Shown one piece after another: positions 32,566 to 42,706 of a stretch of DNA of 64,000 bases. The stretch is from Rhodospirillales bacterium (GTDB taxonomy: Bacteria; Pseudomonadota; Alphaproteobacteria; Acetobacterales; Acetobacteraceae): contig JANYDF010000090.1 of the NCBI GenBank assembly GCA_025359905.1, positions 1 through 64,000 on the forward strand. Direction: 5' to 3'. The notes beneath the pieces are model-generated. The model was not told the origin of the DNA, did no database searches, and worked only from the letters and a program-made list of their open reading frames with translations. The position numbers and the translations under genes were made by a program. Each line of letters begins with the position of its first letter. Within the stretch, counting starts at the first letter, position 1.

Positions 32566-34266
32566 ATGCCGATTGTCTCAACGCCTCGCGTGCCCGGTGC
32601 GATGGGGGTGCGTGGCCGGTTATACGCCGGGTTCGGCCTGCTGGCGCTGCTGTGGCTGAGCGGCGCGATCACCGCGCTGGCCTGGGTGCGTGCCAGCGAT
32701 CTCTCGACGCAGGAAAAGCTGCTCAGCGCCGGGGATGCGCTGCGCGCCACCGAAACCGCGCGTTTGCACATGATCACCATGAGCGACGCGATGCGCGGCT
32801 TTCTGCTCGACCCATCCAACGACAGTGAAATGCAGCGCAAGCGGCTGGCCGATGAGGCTTTGACGATCGCGCTGAAAGACGTGGAGGCGCGTATCGCTGA
32901 ATCGCCAGATCAATTGGCCCAGTTGAAGGCCATTGAGGACTTCGACAACAAAGATCTGAATCCGCTGGAGGATCAGATGCTGGAACTGGTGCGCCACGAC
33001 GCTGTGGCTGGGGCGCATTTCTATGGCGATTCCTATCTGCCGGTACGCGCCATCGAAAGCCGCATGGTCGATAAGCTGGTCGAATCGGTGGCGGCAACCC
33101 GCGATGCCACGGCAGCCGCAGCGGCGTTGGCGTGGCGCACGCAAACGTGGGCCGGCGCCGCCGCACTTGCCGTGATCACCCTGATCAGCGGGATGATGGC
33201 CTGGTTGCTGGGGCGCGCCGTGGCTGCACCTGTGCTGGGTATGAGCCAAGTGCTGGACCGGCTGGCCGCCCGCGACCTCGATGCCGACATCCCCGGCGCC
33301 GGACGGCGCGACGAAATCGGCCGGATGGCGCGGTCCGCCATCGCCCTGCGCGATGGCTTGCTCGACGGGGTGCGGCTGACGGAAGCGCAGGAGACCGACC
33401 GGAAGGCCAAGGAAGTGCGCGCTGCCCGGCTGGATACGCTGATGCAAAGCTTCGAGCGCGGCACCGCCCAGGTTGCCGCAGCGCTGTCGTCGTCGGCCAA
33501 CGACCTGACCGCCACATCGCAGGCGATGTCCGGCACAGCGGCATTGACCCGCCAGCAGGCCAGCGCGGTCGCCAGCGCGGCGCGGGAATCGAGCGGCAGC
33601 GTGCAAATGGTCGCCTCGGCCGCCGAGGAAATGTCTAGCTCGGTCGCGGAAATTGCCCGGCAAGTCGCCGAATCAGGCCGCATCACACAAAAAGCAGTCG
33701 AGGACACACGCCGTACCGACGCCACGGTGCGAGCCTTGGCGGAGGGGGCGCAGAAGATCGGCCAAGTGGTTGAACTGATCGCCGGGATCGCCGGGCAAAC
33801 CAATCTGCTGGCGCTGAATGCCACCATCGAGGCAGCGCGGGCGGGCGACGCTGGCAAGGGCTTCGCCGTGGTGGCGTCGGAAGTCAAAAGCCTCGCGAGC
33901 CAAACCGCCAAAGCCACCGAGGATATCGCCGCCCAGATTGCCCAAATTCAGGCGTCGACCCGCGACGCGGTGGACGCCATTCGCGGCATTACCCGGACCA
34001 TCGAGGATATCGGCACCATCGCTGGCACGGTCGCTGCCGCGATTGGTCAGCAGGGTGTGGCGACAGCAGAGATTGCCCATAGCGCCCAGCAAACCGCCGC
34101 ATATACGCAGGATGTATCGGCCAATATCGGCGGCGTTAGCGAAGCGGCGGCCAAAGCGGGTGAGGCGGCTGGCGGGGTATTGACGGCAGCGGCTGGCGTG
34201 TCCGAGCACGCGGCGCGGCTGTCGCGCGAAGTGGCCGAATTCATTAGCTCGGTGCGGGCCGCGTGA
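32566..34266 (+). CDS. Methyl-accepting chemotaxis protein
   Basis: A 566-residue chemoreceptor. TM1 is at residues ~20-40, a ~150-residue helical periplasmic sensor follows, and TM2 is at ~190-212. Then come HAMP ([21 protein letters not shown]) and a long cytoplasmic coiled coil. The signalling tip reads [20 protein letters not shown], with [16 protein letters not shown] after it. GGAGG precedes the ATG. There is no CheB/CheR-binding pentapeptide at the C-terminus. The ligand is unknown; its place in the choline/betaine region could suggest sensing of such compounds but nothing in the sequence shows this. Confidence 0.95.
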   Translation: MPIVSTPRVPGAMGVRGRLYAGFGLLALLWLSGAITALAWVRASDLSTQEKLLSAGDALRATETARLHMITMSDAMRGFLLDPSNDSEMQRKRLADEALTIALKDVEARIAESPDQLAQLKAIEDFDNKDLNPLEDQMLELVRHDAVAGAHFYGDSYLPVRAIESRMVDKLVESVAATRDATAAAAALAWRTQTWAGAAALAVITLISGMMAWLLGRAVAAPVLGMSQVLDRLAARDLDADIPGAGRRDEIGRMARSAIALRDGLLDGVRLTEAQETDRKAKEVRAARLDTLMQSFERGTAQVAAALSSSANDLTATSQAMSGTAALTRQQASAVASAARESSGSVQMVASAAEEMSSSVAEIARQVAESGRITQKAVEDTRRTDATVRALAEGAQKIGQVVELIAGIAGQTNLLALNATIEAARAGDAGKGFAVVASEVKSLASQTAKATEDIAAQIAQIQASTRDAVDAIRGITRTIEDIGTIAGTVAAAIGQQGVATAEIAHSAQQTAAYTQDVSANIGGVSEAAAKAGEAAGGVLTAAAGVSEHAARLSREVAEFISSVRAA

Positions 34267-34272
34267 CGCGGC

Positions 34273-35646
34273 TCAACACTCCGGAAACGCCACCGCCAGC
34301 CCGCCCTGCGACGTTTCCTTGTACTTGGCGTGCATGTCCGCCCCGGTCTGCCGCATCGTGGTAATCACCTGATCGAGCGACACGTAGTGCGAGCCGTCGC
34401 CGCGCATCGCCAGCGATGCCGCGTTGATGGCCTTCACCGCCCCGAAGGCGTTGCGTTCGATGCACGGGATTTGCACCAGCCCGCCGACCGGATCGCAGGT
34501 CATGCCAAGGTGATGCTCCATACCGATTTCGGCAGCGTTCTCGATCTGCGCGTTGCTGGCCCCCAGCGCCGCCGCCAGCCCGGCGGCGGCCATCGAACAG
34601 GCCACGCCCACTTCGCCCTGGCAGCCGACTTCGGCACCGGAGATCGAGGCATTCAGTTTGAACAGCGCGCCGATGGCGGTGGCGGTCAGCAGGAACACCC
34701 GCATTCCGGCGGGCGACGCGCCTGGACAGAAGTCGCGGTAGTAGCGCAGCACGCTGGGCAGCACGCCGGCCGCGCCATTGGTCGGTGCAGTCACCACCCG
34801 GCTGCCGGCGGCGTTTTCCTCGTTCACCGCGATGGCGAACAGGCTGACATGGTCCATCATCTCATGCGGGTTGCGCACGTTGCGGAACCGGTCGGCTTCC
34901 AGATGCTCGCGCAAAGCGGCGGCGCGGCGCTTGACTTTCAGGCGGCCGGGCAAAATGCCCTCGGTGCGCATACCGCGTTCGACGCAGTCCATCATGGTGT
35001 CGCGCACGCGGGCGATATGGGCTTCCACCTCATGCGCCGGGCGGCGGGCGCATTCGTTGGCGAACACGATCTCGGCGATGCTCAGCCCGGTGCGTGTGCC
35101 AATGCGCAGCAGCTGGCCGCCCGAGGTAAACGGGTGCGGCACCGCAGCGCCGGTGTCCGGCAATGGCTGGCCGGCTTCGGCCTCCGGCACCACGAAGCCG
35201 CCGCCGACCGAACACCAGCGCTCGCTGACCAGCAGGCTGCCATCCTCGGCAAAGGCGGTGAAGGCCAGCGTGTTGGGATGCGCCGGGGCCGGGCTGAGCC
35301 GGTCGAAAATCAAGTCGGTCGCCGCATTGAAGCCGATGGCGTTACGCCCGGCGAGCAACAGGCGCTGCTGGTCCTGCGCCTCGGCGAGGATGGCGGCGGC
35401 GTGGTCGGGGGCCACGGTTTCCGGAGCCTCCCCGGCCAGTCCCAAAATCACCGCTGGTCCGGTGCCGTGGCCGTCGCCGGTCCAGGCCAGCGAGCCGAAC
35501 AGGTCCACGCGCACCCGCGCCACGTCGGACAATTGCAACCGCTCGCGCAGTCCATGAGCGAAAGCAAGGGCTGCTTTCATGGGGCCGACGGTGTGGGATG
35601 AGGACGGGCCGATGCCGATCTTGAACAGCTCGAAGATGCTGATAAT
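34273..35646 (-). CDS. sdaA: L-serine ammonia-lyase (iron-sulfur type), with apparent ATT start codon
   Basis: Converts L-serine to pyruvate and ammonia using a 4Fe-4S cluster. The chain contains SSSHTVGPMKAA, TNGAAGVLPSV, GCQGEVGVACSMA and the cluster region CDPVGGLVQIPCIERNAFG. From the first ATG (35580) the protein would lose the essential SSSHT region. Reading back in frame gives ISIFELFKIGIGPSSSHT, preceded by an ATT codon with GGAGGG 7 nt upstream; the next stop upstream leaves no ATG, GTG or TTG. With ATT as Met the start aligns with E. coli MISLFDMFKVG and the length (457) is normal. It ends the soxBDAG operon, linking demethylation of sarcosine to central metabolism through serine. 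Confidence 0.88.
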   Translation of the reverse strand: MISIFELFKIGIGPSSSHTVGPMKAALAFAHGLRERLQLSDVARVRVDLFGSLAWTGDGHGTGPAVILGLAGEAPETVAPDHAAAILAEAQDQQRLLLAGRNAIGFNAATDLIFDRLSPAPAHPNTLAFTAFAEDGSLLVSERWCSVGGGFVVPEAEAGQPLPDTGAAVPHPFTSGGQLLRIGTRTGLSIAEIVFANECARRPAHEVEAHIARVRDTMMDCVERGMRTEGILPGRLKVKRRAAALREHLEADRFRNVRNPHEMMDHVSLFAIAVNEENAAGSRVVTAPTNGAAGVLPSVLRYYRDFCPGASPAGMRVFLLTATAIGALFKLNASISGAEVGCQGEVGVACSMAAAGLAAALGASNAQIENAAEIGMEHHLGMTCDPVGGLVQIPCIERNAFGAVKAINAASLAMRGDGSHYVSLDQVITTMRQTGADMHAKYKETSQGGLAVAFPEC

Positions 35647-35673
35647 GGCCGCGCCCTCCGGTTTTATGGCAGC

Positions 35674-36246
35674 CTAGACCAAAAATTCCCGCGCCGCCTC
35701 CTGCAAGAATTGCCAGACATACGGCAGGAAGCTGCGCCATGCCTCAATGTGGAACGTTGTCTCGCTCGTGCGCCATAACGTGATGTCGGCCTTGCCCAGC
35801 AACGTGCGGGTGCACATGCCAACCGGGAAGGCGGCAAGGTCGAGATCGAGCGCGCAGCCGGTGTTGAGCACGGTGGCGGCCTGCGGGCCGCTCAGGCTGA
35901 GGCCCGATTGGCGGTGGCTGATATCGACCAGCGAATAGGGCGCGCCCTCCGCCGCCACTGCGAACGCAGCCGGCAACGTCTCGGCGCCGCCGTCCGGCAG
36001 CAGCAACAGCACCAGCCACTCATCCGGGCCGAGCCACAACGCGGCACGGTTGCCGGCCACATTGGCGCGGCACACCAGGGTGGGCAGCGCCACGCCGAGC
36101 GCTTGGCCGATGGCCGCTTGTGCGGCCGGGCGGGCGCGCAGCACGAAGCGGGCCTGCGGCAGCAGCGGGGCCATGCTGAGTGCCGTGGCCGCGAGCGGGG
36201 GCACGTCCGCCAGCGGCAGGCGGCGGGCGGAGATCAGGTCAACCAT
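35674..36246 (-). CDS. soxG: Sarcosine oxidase gamma subunit
   Basis: A 190-residue SoxG-type protein. It contains LWLGPDEWLVLL, YSLVDISHRQSGLSLSGPQA, LNTGCALDLD and FPVGMCTRTLLGKA, typical of gamma subunits and the GcvT-like fold. It is part of the heterotetramer that oxidises sarcosine to glycine with methylene-THF. The start overlaps the soxA stop by 8 nt. An in-frame start 18 nt upstream is possible. Confidence 0.92.
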   Translation of the reverse strand: MVDLISARRLPLADVPPLAATALSMAPLLPQARFVLRARPAAQAAIGQALGVALPTLVCRANVAGNRAALWLGPDEWLVLLLLPDGGAETLPAAFAVAAEGAPYSLVDISHRQSGLSLSGPQAATVLNTGCALDLDLAAFPVGMCTRTLLGKADITLWRTSETTFHIEAWRSFLPYVWQFLQEAAREFLV

Positions 36247-39220
36247 CCAGACGCGCTCCCTCACGGTCGTAGAACACCGGATCGACGATTTTCACCTTAA
36301 TCGCGCCCTGCGGCATCGGCACGAACAGCGATGTGCCGATACGCGCCCGCCCGCCGGACAGCATGGCCAGTGCGATGGAATGGCCGAGATTGGCCGAGTG
36401 GTACGACGAGGTGACGTGGCCCAGCAGCGTCATCGGCACCGGCTGTTTCGGGCCGGCGACCAGTTGCGCGCCTTCCTCCAGCACGGTGGCCGGGTTTTCG
36501 GTCAACAGGCCAACCAGTTGCTTGCGGTCAGCGCCCTTCATCGACGCACGATCCAACGAGCGTTTGCCGACGAAATCCTTCTTGGCCTTGCCGATGGCCC
36601 AGGTCAGCCCGGCATCGTCCGGCGTTGCGGTGCCGTCGGTTTCCTGGCCGACGATGATGAAGCCCTTCTCGGCGCGCAGCACGTGCATGGTCTCGGTGCC
36701 GTACGGGGTGATGCCGTACTGCTGGCCGGAAGCATAAATCGCTTCCCACACCGCGCGGCCGTAATCGGCCGGCACGTTGACCTCGAAGCCGAGTTCGCCG
36801 CTGAACGATACGCGGAACAGCCGTGTGGGCACGCCCGCGATGCGGCCCTCGGCGACGCTCATGTGCGGGAAGGCCTTGGCGGAGATGTCGATGCCTTCAA
36901 CCAGCGGGGCAAGCACGTCGCGGGCGCGCGGACCCTGCACCGCAATGACGGCCCACTGCTCGGTGGTCGAGGTGAGCCAAACGTCCAGGTCCGGCCACTC
37001 GGTTTGCAGATAGTCTTCCATCAGCGCCAGCACACGCGGCGCGCCGCCGGTGGTGGTGGTGACATGGAAGCGATCCGCCGCCATGCGGCCAACCACGCCG
37101 TCGTCCATCACGAAACCGTCTTCGCGGCACATGATGCCGTAGCGGCACTTGCCAACGCCCAGCTTGGTCCAGGCGTTGATGTACATGCGGTTCATGAACT
37201 CGGCGGCGTCCGGGCCAACCACTTCGATCTTGCCGAGCGTGGAGGCGTCGAAGATCCCAACCGATTGGCGGACGGCCACGCATTCGCGGTCTACCGCCTT
37301 GTGCAAATCCTCGCTGGATTTCGGGAAGTAGTGCGCCCGCTTCCATAGGCCGACATCCTCGAACACCGCGCCGTTTTCTGCGGCCCAATCATGCATCGGC
37401 GTCTGCCGCGCCGGGTCGAACAGGCCGTCGCGCGACAAAGCGGCGAACGCGCCGAATGTCACCGGTGTGTATGGCATGCGGAAGGTGGTGTGGCCCACTT
37501 GCGGGATCGGCGTATCGAGCGCGCCCGAGGCCACGCCCAGCGCGTTCATGTTCGACGTCTTGCCCTGGTCGGTCGCCATGCCGGTGGTGGTGTAGCGCTT
37601 GATGTGCTCGATCGAGCGCATCCCCTCGCGCACCGCCAGCTTGATATCCTTGGCTGTCACGTCGTTCTGGAAATCGAGGAACGCTTTCACCGGCGATGCG
37701 CCCGGCACCAGCCCGAGCCAGCCGCCGGTGCCCGCCTCGCCACCCACGGCGCTCGCCGGATTGGCGCGGGCGCTGGCGTAGCCTGCGGCTTTGGCCGCTG
37801 CCGCGCCTGCCTGCGCGCCATCTTGCAGAGCGGCCGCCAAACCGAACACGCCACGGCAAGCGCCCGCCGAGCGTTCGCGCTCCACCGACTGGCCGGGCAC
37901 ATAGGCTTGCAACGCCTCGTCGAAACGCAGCCTGCCGCGCGACTGGCTGAACAGATGCACGCTCGGTGTCCAGCCGCCCGACATCAGCAGCGTGTCGCAC
38001 ACCACAGGCTCGGAACTGACACCGTTGGAGGACAGCGACACCCAGCGCACGCGGGTGCCGCCGCCGGTGCCGGTTACCGATGTGCCAACCCGCAGTGGAA
38101 TCCCGGCATCGCGCACCGCGTCGATCAGCGGTCCGGACGGGCTAGGCCGCTGATCGGCAAGGGTGACGATCTTGACGCCGGCTGCATGCAAGTCGAGAGC
38201 CGCGCGATACGCCGAGTCGTGCGCGGTCGCCACCACCACAAGATTGCCCGGCTTGACGCCATAGCGATTGACATACGTGCGTGCCGAATCGGCCAGCATC
38301 ACGCCTGGCCGGTCGTTGTGCGGAAACACCAGCGGGCGTTCCAGCGCACCGGCGGCGATGACAACTTCCGTTGCCCGCACTTGCCATAACCGTTCACGCG
38401 GCAAATGCGCGGCGGGTTCGGCCATATGGTCGGTGATGCGCTCGCTGAGCCCCACCATGTTGTGGGCGAAATAGCCGAACGCCGTGGTGCGGGGCAGCAG
38501 TTGCACGCGCGGGTGCCGCGCCAGCGTGGCCAGCGCCCCGGCCAGCCACGCCTGCGCCGGTTGGTCATCGATGTTAGCTTGCACGTCGCTCAGTAGCGAG
38601 CCACCGAGTTCGGCCTGCTCGTCGCATAAAATCACCCGCGCGCCGCTTTCGGCGGCGGCCAGTGCCGCCGACACACCGGCTGGGCCGCTGCCGACCACAA
38701 GCACATCGCAATGCGCCCAGCGATTGTCGTAGCGATCCGGGTCGGCCAGCGTTGGCGACCGGCCGAGACCGGCGGCGGCGCGAATGAACGGCTCGTAGTA
38801 TTTCTTCCAGGCGAACGCGGGCCACTTGAAAGTTTTGTAGTAGAACCCGGCTGGCAGGAGCGGCGACAGCGCGTCGTTGATAATCCCGATATCCCAGCGC
38901 AGGCTCGGCCAGCGATTCTGGCTGTCGGCCATCAGGCCATTGTACAGCTCGACACATGGCGCCCGCAGGTTCGGCGTGTAGCGCGCTTTGTCGCGGTACA
39001 GGCCAACCAGCGCGTTCGGCTCGTCCGAGCCTGCCGACAGTACGCCGCGCGGGCGATGATATTTGTACGAGCGGCCCATCAGGTGCACGCCGTTGGCGAG
39101 CAGGGCGGAGGCGAGCGTGTCGCCCTGCACACCCTCGTAAACCACGTCGTCGAAGCTAAACAGCAGCTTTTGCGCGCGGTCGATACGGCCGCCCTTGGCG
39201 GTGCGGAATTGCCCGGTCAT
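36239..39220 (-). CDS. soxA: Sarcosine oxidase alpha subunit
   Basis: A 993-residue subunit, normal length. The N-terminal 2Fe-2S-like fold (FSFDDVVYEGVQGDTLASAL) is followed by an NAD-binding Rossmann domain with DVLVVGSGPAGVSAALAAAE (~residue 170) and a disulfide-reductase-like core. A C-terminal GcvT domain (~600-990) with GPDAAEFMNRMY and FSGELGFEVNVPADYG binds THF. This subunit accepts the formaldehyde-level carbon on folate. The ATG at 39220 overlaps the soxD stop (ATGA). Confidence 0.95.
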   Translation of the reverse strand: MTGQFRTAKGGRIDRAQKLLFSFDDVVYEGVQGDTLASALLANGVHLMGRSYKYHRPRGVLSAGSDEPNALVGLYRDKARYTPNLRAPCVELYNGLMADSQNRWPSLRWDIGIINDALSPLLPAGFYYKTFKWPAFAWKKYYEPFIRAAAGLGRSPTLADPDRYDNRWAHCDVLVVGSGPAGVSAALAAAESGARVILCDEQAELGGSLLSDVQANIDDQPAQAWLAGALATLARHPRVQLLPRTTAFGYFAHNMVGLSERITDHMAEPAAHLPRERLWQVRATEVVIAAGALERPLVFPHNDRPGVMLADSARTYVNRYGVKPGNLVVVATAHDSAYRAALDLHAAGVKIVTLADQRPSPSGPLIDAVRDAGIPLRVGTSVTGTGGGTRVRWVSLSSNGVSSEPVVCDTLLMSGGWTPSVHLFSQSRGRLRFDEALQAYVPGQSVERERSAGACRGVFGLAAALQDGAQAGAAAAKAAGYASARANPASAVGGEAGTGGWLGLVPGASPVKAFLDFQNDVTAKDIKLAVREGMRSIEHIKRYTTTGMATDQGKTSNMNALGVASGALDTPIPQVGHTTFRMPYTPVTFGAFAALSRDGLFDPARQTPMHDWAAENGAVFEDVGLWKRAHYFPKSSEDLHKAVDRECVAVRQSVGIFDASTLGKIEVVGPDAAEFMNRMYINAWTKLGVGKCRYGIMCREDGFVMDDGVVGRMAADRFHVTTTTGGAPRVLALMEDYLQTEWPDLDVWLTSTTEQWAVIAVQGPRARDVLAPLVEGIDISAKAFPHMSVAEGRIAGVPTRLFRVSFSGELGFEVNVPADYGRAVWEAIYASGQQYGITPYGTETMHVLRAEKGFIIVGQETDGTATPDDAGLTWAIGKAKKDFVGKRSLDRASMKGADRKQLVGLLTENPATVLEEGAQLVAGPKQPVPMTLLGHVTSSYHSANLGHSIALAMLSGGRARIGTSLFVPMPQGAIKVKIVDPVFYDREGARLDG

Positions 39221-39510
39221 GCGCTGGCCTTTTTCGTCGCATCTGGCCGGGCTTCGCCGGTCTTGTAGGTGGTCACGAAGAAGTCGCTCACGGTATCGCG
39301 CACCGCGTTGAAGAACCGCCCGCAGCCGCGCGCATGGCGCCAGCGTTCGGCGTGCAGGCCCTTCGGGTTGGTGCGCGCGTACAGGAAGGCCGCCCACTCT
39401 TCGTCATTCAGCGCCGCAGGGTCGAGCGGGCGGGCGATATGCGCCTCACCGCCATAGGAGAATTCGATCTCCGGGCGTTTGCCGCAATACGGGCAGTCGA
39501 TGATCAGCAT
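39217..39510 (-). CDS. soxD: Sarcosine oxidase delta subunit
   Basis: A 97-residue protein with the SoxD zinc site: CPYCGKRPE near the N-terminus and a later His/Cys pair in RHARGCGRFF. It also carries EWAAFLYARTNPKG, a family landmark. It is the small structural subunit of heterotetrameric sarcosine oxidase, 10 bp after soxB and overlapping soxA. Confidence 0.95.
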   Translation of the reverse strand: MLIIDCPYCGKRPEIEFSYGGEAHIARPLDPAALNDEEWAAFLYARTNPKGLHAERWRHARGCGRFFNAVRDTVSDFFVTTYKTGEARPDATKKASA

Positions 39511-39520
39511 GCGACGCTCC

Positions 39521-40774
39521 TCAATGCGCGACAGCGGCGGCGGCGGCTTCGTCGATCATCACGCCGTCGCGGAAGCGTTCCAGCGTAAACGGCGCGTTGA
39601 TCGGGTGCGGCTCGTCGCGCGCCATGGTGTGGGCGAAAACGTTGGCCGAGCCGGGCGTTGCCTTGAAGCCGCCGGTGCCCCAGCCGCAATTGACATACAA
39701 GCCCGGCACTGGGGTTTTCGAGATGATCGGCGAGCGGTCCGGTGTGGTATCGACGATGCCGCCCCAGTTGCGCAGCATCCGCATCCGGCGGAACATCGGG
39801 AACAATTCGCAAATCGCGTCCAGCGTGTGGGACGGAATATGCAGCCCGCCGCGCTGGCTGTAGCTGACAAATGCGTCGGTGCCAGCCCCGATCACAAACT
39901 CGCCCTTGTCGGACTGGCTGATATAGGCATGCACGGTGTTGGACATCACCACGCAGGGGAACACCGGCTTGACCGGTTCGCTGACCAGGGCTTGCAGCGG
40001 AAAGCTTTCCAGCGGCAGCCGCATTCCGGCCATCGCCATCACCACGCTGGTATGCCCAGCGGCGACCACGCCCACCTTTTTCGCGCCGATGAAGCCCTTG
40101 GCGGTATCCACGCCCATCACCGCGCCGCTGGCGTCGCGGCGAATACCGGTGACTTCGCAGTTCTGGATGATATCGACGCCCATGTCGTCGGCCCCGCGCG
40201 CGTAGCCCCAGGCCACCGCATCGTGCCGCGCGGTACCGCCGCGCCGCTGGAGCGCCGCGCCCAGCACCGGATAGCGCAAGTTGGGAGAAATATTCAGCGG
40301 CGGGCAGAATTCCTTGGCCTGCTCGGCGGTCAGCCATTCGTTGTCCACGCCGTTGGCGCGGTTGGCGTGCACGTGGCGCTTGAACACCTGAATATCGTGG
40401 ATGGTGTGCGCCAGCATCATCACGCCGCGCGCACTGTACATCACGTTGTAATTCAATTCCTCGGACAGCGTTTCCCACAGCTTCACCGAGTGGTCGTACA
40501 GCGCGGCACTTTCGTCGAACAAATAGTTCGAGCGGATGATGGTGGTGTTGCGCCCGGTATTGCCGCCGCCCAGCCAGCCGCGCTCGATCACCGCGATGTT
40601 GCGCATCCCGTGTTCTTTGGCGAGGTAGTAGGCGGTGCCCAGCCCATGGCCGCCGGCGCCGACAATGATGGCGTCGTACGAGGCTTTCGGCTCCGGCGTG
40701 CGCCATTGCGGCTGCCAGGACGAATGACCGCCGAAGGCGCGGCGGAGCAGGGCGAAGGCGGAGAAATTCTGCAT
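39521..40774 (-). CDS. soxB: Sarcosine oxidase beta subunit
   Basis: A 417-residue FAD-dependent subunit holding the sarcosine oxidation site. The N-terminal FAD fold is [20 protein letters not shown] (~residues 35-54). [20 protein letters not shown] follows at ~64-83, and a C-terminal [19 protein letters not shown] closes the FAD site. The start [14 protein letters not shown] after the ATG at 40774 is typical; a GTG four codons earlier is possible. First gene of soxBDAG-sdaA. Confidence 0.95.
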   Translation of the reverse strand: MQNFSAFALLRRAFGGHSSWQPQWRTPEPKASYDAIIVGAGGHGLGTAYYLAKEHGMRNIAVIERGWLGGGNTGRNTTIIRSNYLFDESAALYDHSVKLWETLSEELNYNVMYSARGVMMLAHTIHDIQVFKRHVHANRANGVDNEWLTAEQAKEFCPPLNISPNLRYPVLGAALQRRGGTARHDAVAWGYARGADDMGVDIIQNCEVTGIRRDASGAVMGVDTAKGFIGAKKVGVVAAGHTSVVMAMAGMRLPLESFPLQALVSEPVKPVFPCVVMSNTVHAYISQSDKGEFVIGAGTDAFVSYSQRGGLHIPSHTLDAICELFPMFRRMRMLRNWGGIVDTTPDRSPIISKTPVPGLYVNCGWGTGGFKATPGSANVFAHTMARDEPHPINAPFTLERFRDGVMIDEAAAAAVAH

Positions 40775-40888
40775 GGCGGCTTCCACCGTGAGGGGGGCAG
40801 TGTGGCGGAGCGTGGCGGGGTCAGGCGAGCATGGTTCCGTCCGGGGCGTTGAACGGATACGACGCGGCGTCGGTTGGAGACAAGGCGG

Positions 40889-42556
40889 CTAACGCTGCGC
40901 CGTCTGCCAGTTCTCTGCAACATAGGCCGGCGCGTTGGACGGGGCGAGCATCGGGCGTTGCAACACGTGGTCGGCGCCCTTTTCGCCGATCATAATGGTC
41001 GGCGCGTTCAAATTGCCGGTGGTCACCGTCGGCATGATCGAACTGTCGATCACCCGCAGTCCTTCGACGCCGATCACCCGGCAATGCGAATCCACCACCG
41101 CCATCGGGTCGGTTTGGCGGCCGATTTTGCAGGTGCAGGATGGGTGGTAGGCGCTTTCGACTTTATGGCGGACGAATTCGTCGATCTGCGCGTCGGTCTG
41201 CACCGAATCGCCGGGCTGCAACTCGGTGCCCCGGTAGCGGTCGAAGGCCGGTTGCGCGAAGATTTCCCGGGTCAGCCGCACGCAGGCGCGCATTTCCGCC
41301 CAGTCGTCCGGGTGGCTCATGTAATTGAAGCGAATGCTTGGCTTGTCCGCCGGGTTGGCCGAGGCGAGGCGGACCCAGCCGCGGCTTTTTGAGCGCATCG
41401 GGCCGACATGGGCTTGAAAGCCATGGCCTTTCGCCAGCGAGGAGCCGTCGTAGGTGACTGCCAGCGGCAGGAAGTGGTACTGAATATTCGGATAGCGCAT
41501 CCCGGCGTGGCTGCGAATGAAGCCGCAGCTTTCGAAGTGGTTGGTCGCCCCCAGGCCGCCCTTGGTCAGCACCCATTCGACGCCGATTTTCAATTTGGCC
41601 AGCGGGTTCATCGCCGAATACAGCGTGACCGGCTCTTTGCTTTCGATCTGGAAGTAGAATTCCAGATGATCCTGCAAGTTCTCGCCCACCCCTGGCCGGT
41701 TGGCCACCACGGCGATCCCGTGCGACTGCAATTCGCCGGCCGGGCCGATGCCGGACAGCTTGAGCAATTGCGGGCTGTTGATCGGCCCGCCCGACAGGAT
41801 CACCTCGCGCGCCGCCCGCGCGATATGCTCGGCGCCGCCCTGGCGATAGGCGACGCCGACGGCGCGCGTGCCCTCGAACAGGATGCGGCTGGCCAGCGCG
41901 TGGGTGACGACGGTGAGGTTCTTGCGGGCGAGTGCAGGTTTCAGATAGGCATTGGCGGTGCTCCAGCGGCGGCCCTGGTGGACCGACATGCCCATGCGGC
42001 CGAAGCCTTCCTGCTGGAAGCCATTGTAATCGCTGGTTGCCGGGTAGCCTGCTTGCTGTGCTGCGGCGAGCCAGGCGGCGTGCAGCGGATTTTCCAGCGT
42101 GCCGTATTGGTTGTGCAGCGGGCCTTCGGCGCTGCGGTATGCGGCGTCGCCTTCGGCATGGCCGTCGGCGCGCTGGAAATACGGCAGCACATCGGCATAC
42201 GCCCAGCCATCGGCGCCTTGTTCGGCCCAATGATCGAAATCCAGCGGATTGCCGCGCACCCACACCATGCCGTTGATCGACGACGAGCCGCCCAGCACCT
42301 TGCCGCGCGGCGTGTGCAGGCGGCGGCCGCCAAGGTAAGGCTCGGGGTCGGTTTCGTAGTGCCAATTGTACTTCGGCATATTCATCGGGATCGACAGCGC
42401 GCTGGGCATCTGGATCAGCACGGATTTGTCCGAGCCGCCGAATTCCAGCAGCAGCACGCGATGAGCGGCGTCCGCCGACAACCGGTTGGCCAGCACGCAA
42501 CCGGCGGAGCCGGCGCCAACGATGATGAAATCGAACTCGCTCGGGGATTGGGGCAT
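40889..42556 (-). CDS. betA: Choline dehydrogenase-like GMC oxidoreductase
   Basis: A 555-residue GMC flavoenzyme. It has the FAD fold DFIIVGAGSAGCVLANRL at the N-terminus, the GMC signatures RGKVLGGSSSINGMVWVRG (~residue 80) and GGPINSPQLLKLSGIGP (~265), and a C-terminal ESAYHPSCTCKIG with the active-site histidine, plus NLNAPTIMIGEKGAD. The length and these motifs match BetA, which oxidises choline to betaine aldehyde. Betaine aldehyde dehydrogenase is not in the window. It is divergent from the choline transporter genes (150-bp gap), supporting a choline role. The ATG at 42556 gives the family N-terminus. Confidence 0.87.
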   Translation of the reverse strand: MPQSPSEFDFIIVGAGSAGCVLANRLSADAAHRVLLLEFGGSDKSVLIQMPSALSIPMNMPKYNWHYETDPEPYLGGRRLHTPRGKVLGGSSSINGMVWVRGNPLDFDHWAEQGADGWAYADVLPYFQRADGHAEGDAAYRSAEGPLHNQYGTLENPLHAAWLAAAQQAGYPATSDYNGFQQEGFGRMGMSVHQGRRWSTANAYLKPALARKNLTVVTHALASRILFEGTRAVGVAYRQGGAEHIARAAREVILSGGPINSPQLLKLSGIGPAGELQSHGIAVVANRPGVGENLQDHLEFYFQIESKEPVTLYSAMNPLAKLKIGVEWVLTKGGLGATNHFESCGFIRSHAGMRYPNIQYHFLPLAVTYDGSSLAKGHGFQAHVGPMRSKSRGWVRLASANPADKPSIRFNYMSHPDDWAEMRACVRLTREIFAQPAFDRYRGTELQPGDSVQTDAQIDEFVRHKVESAYHPSCTCKIGRQTDPMAVVDSHCRVIGVEGLRVIDSSIMPTVTTGNLNAPTIMIGEKGADHVLQRPMLAPSNAPAYVAENWQTAQR

Positions 42557-42706
42557 GGGGCGGAGGAACACCCACGCTGGCCGCCGCGTCAAGCGCGGCC
42601 GCGTCAGTTGGCGCTGTTCAGCGGCGGGCAAATATGTATCCATCGGGTATCAGCCACGCGCCGGGGGCCAAGCTCGGGCCGCGGGCATCGATGAGGGAGG
42701 AAAGTG

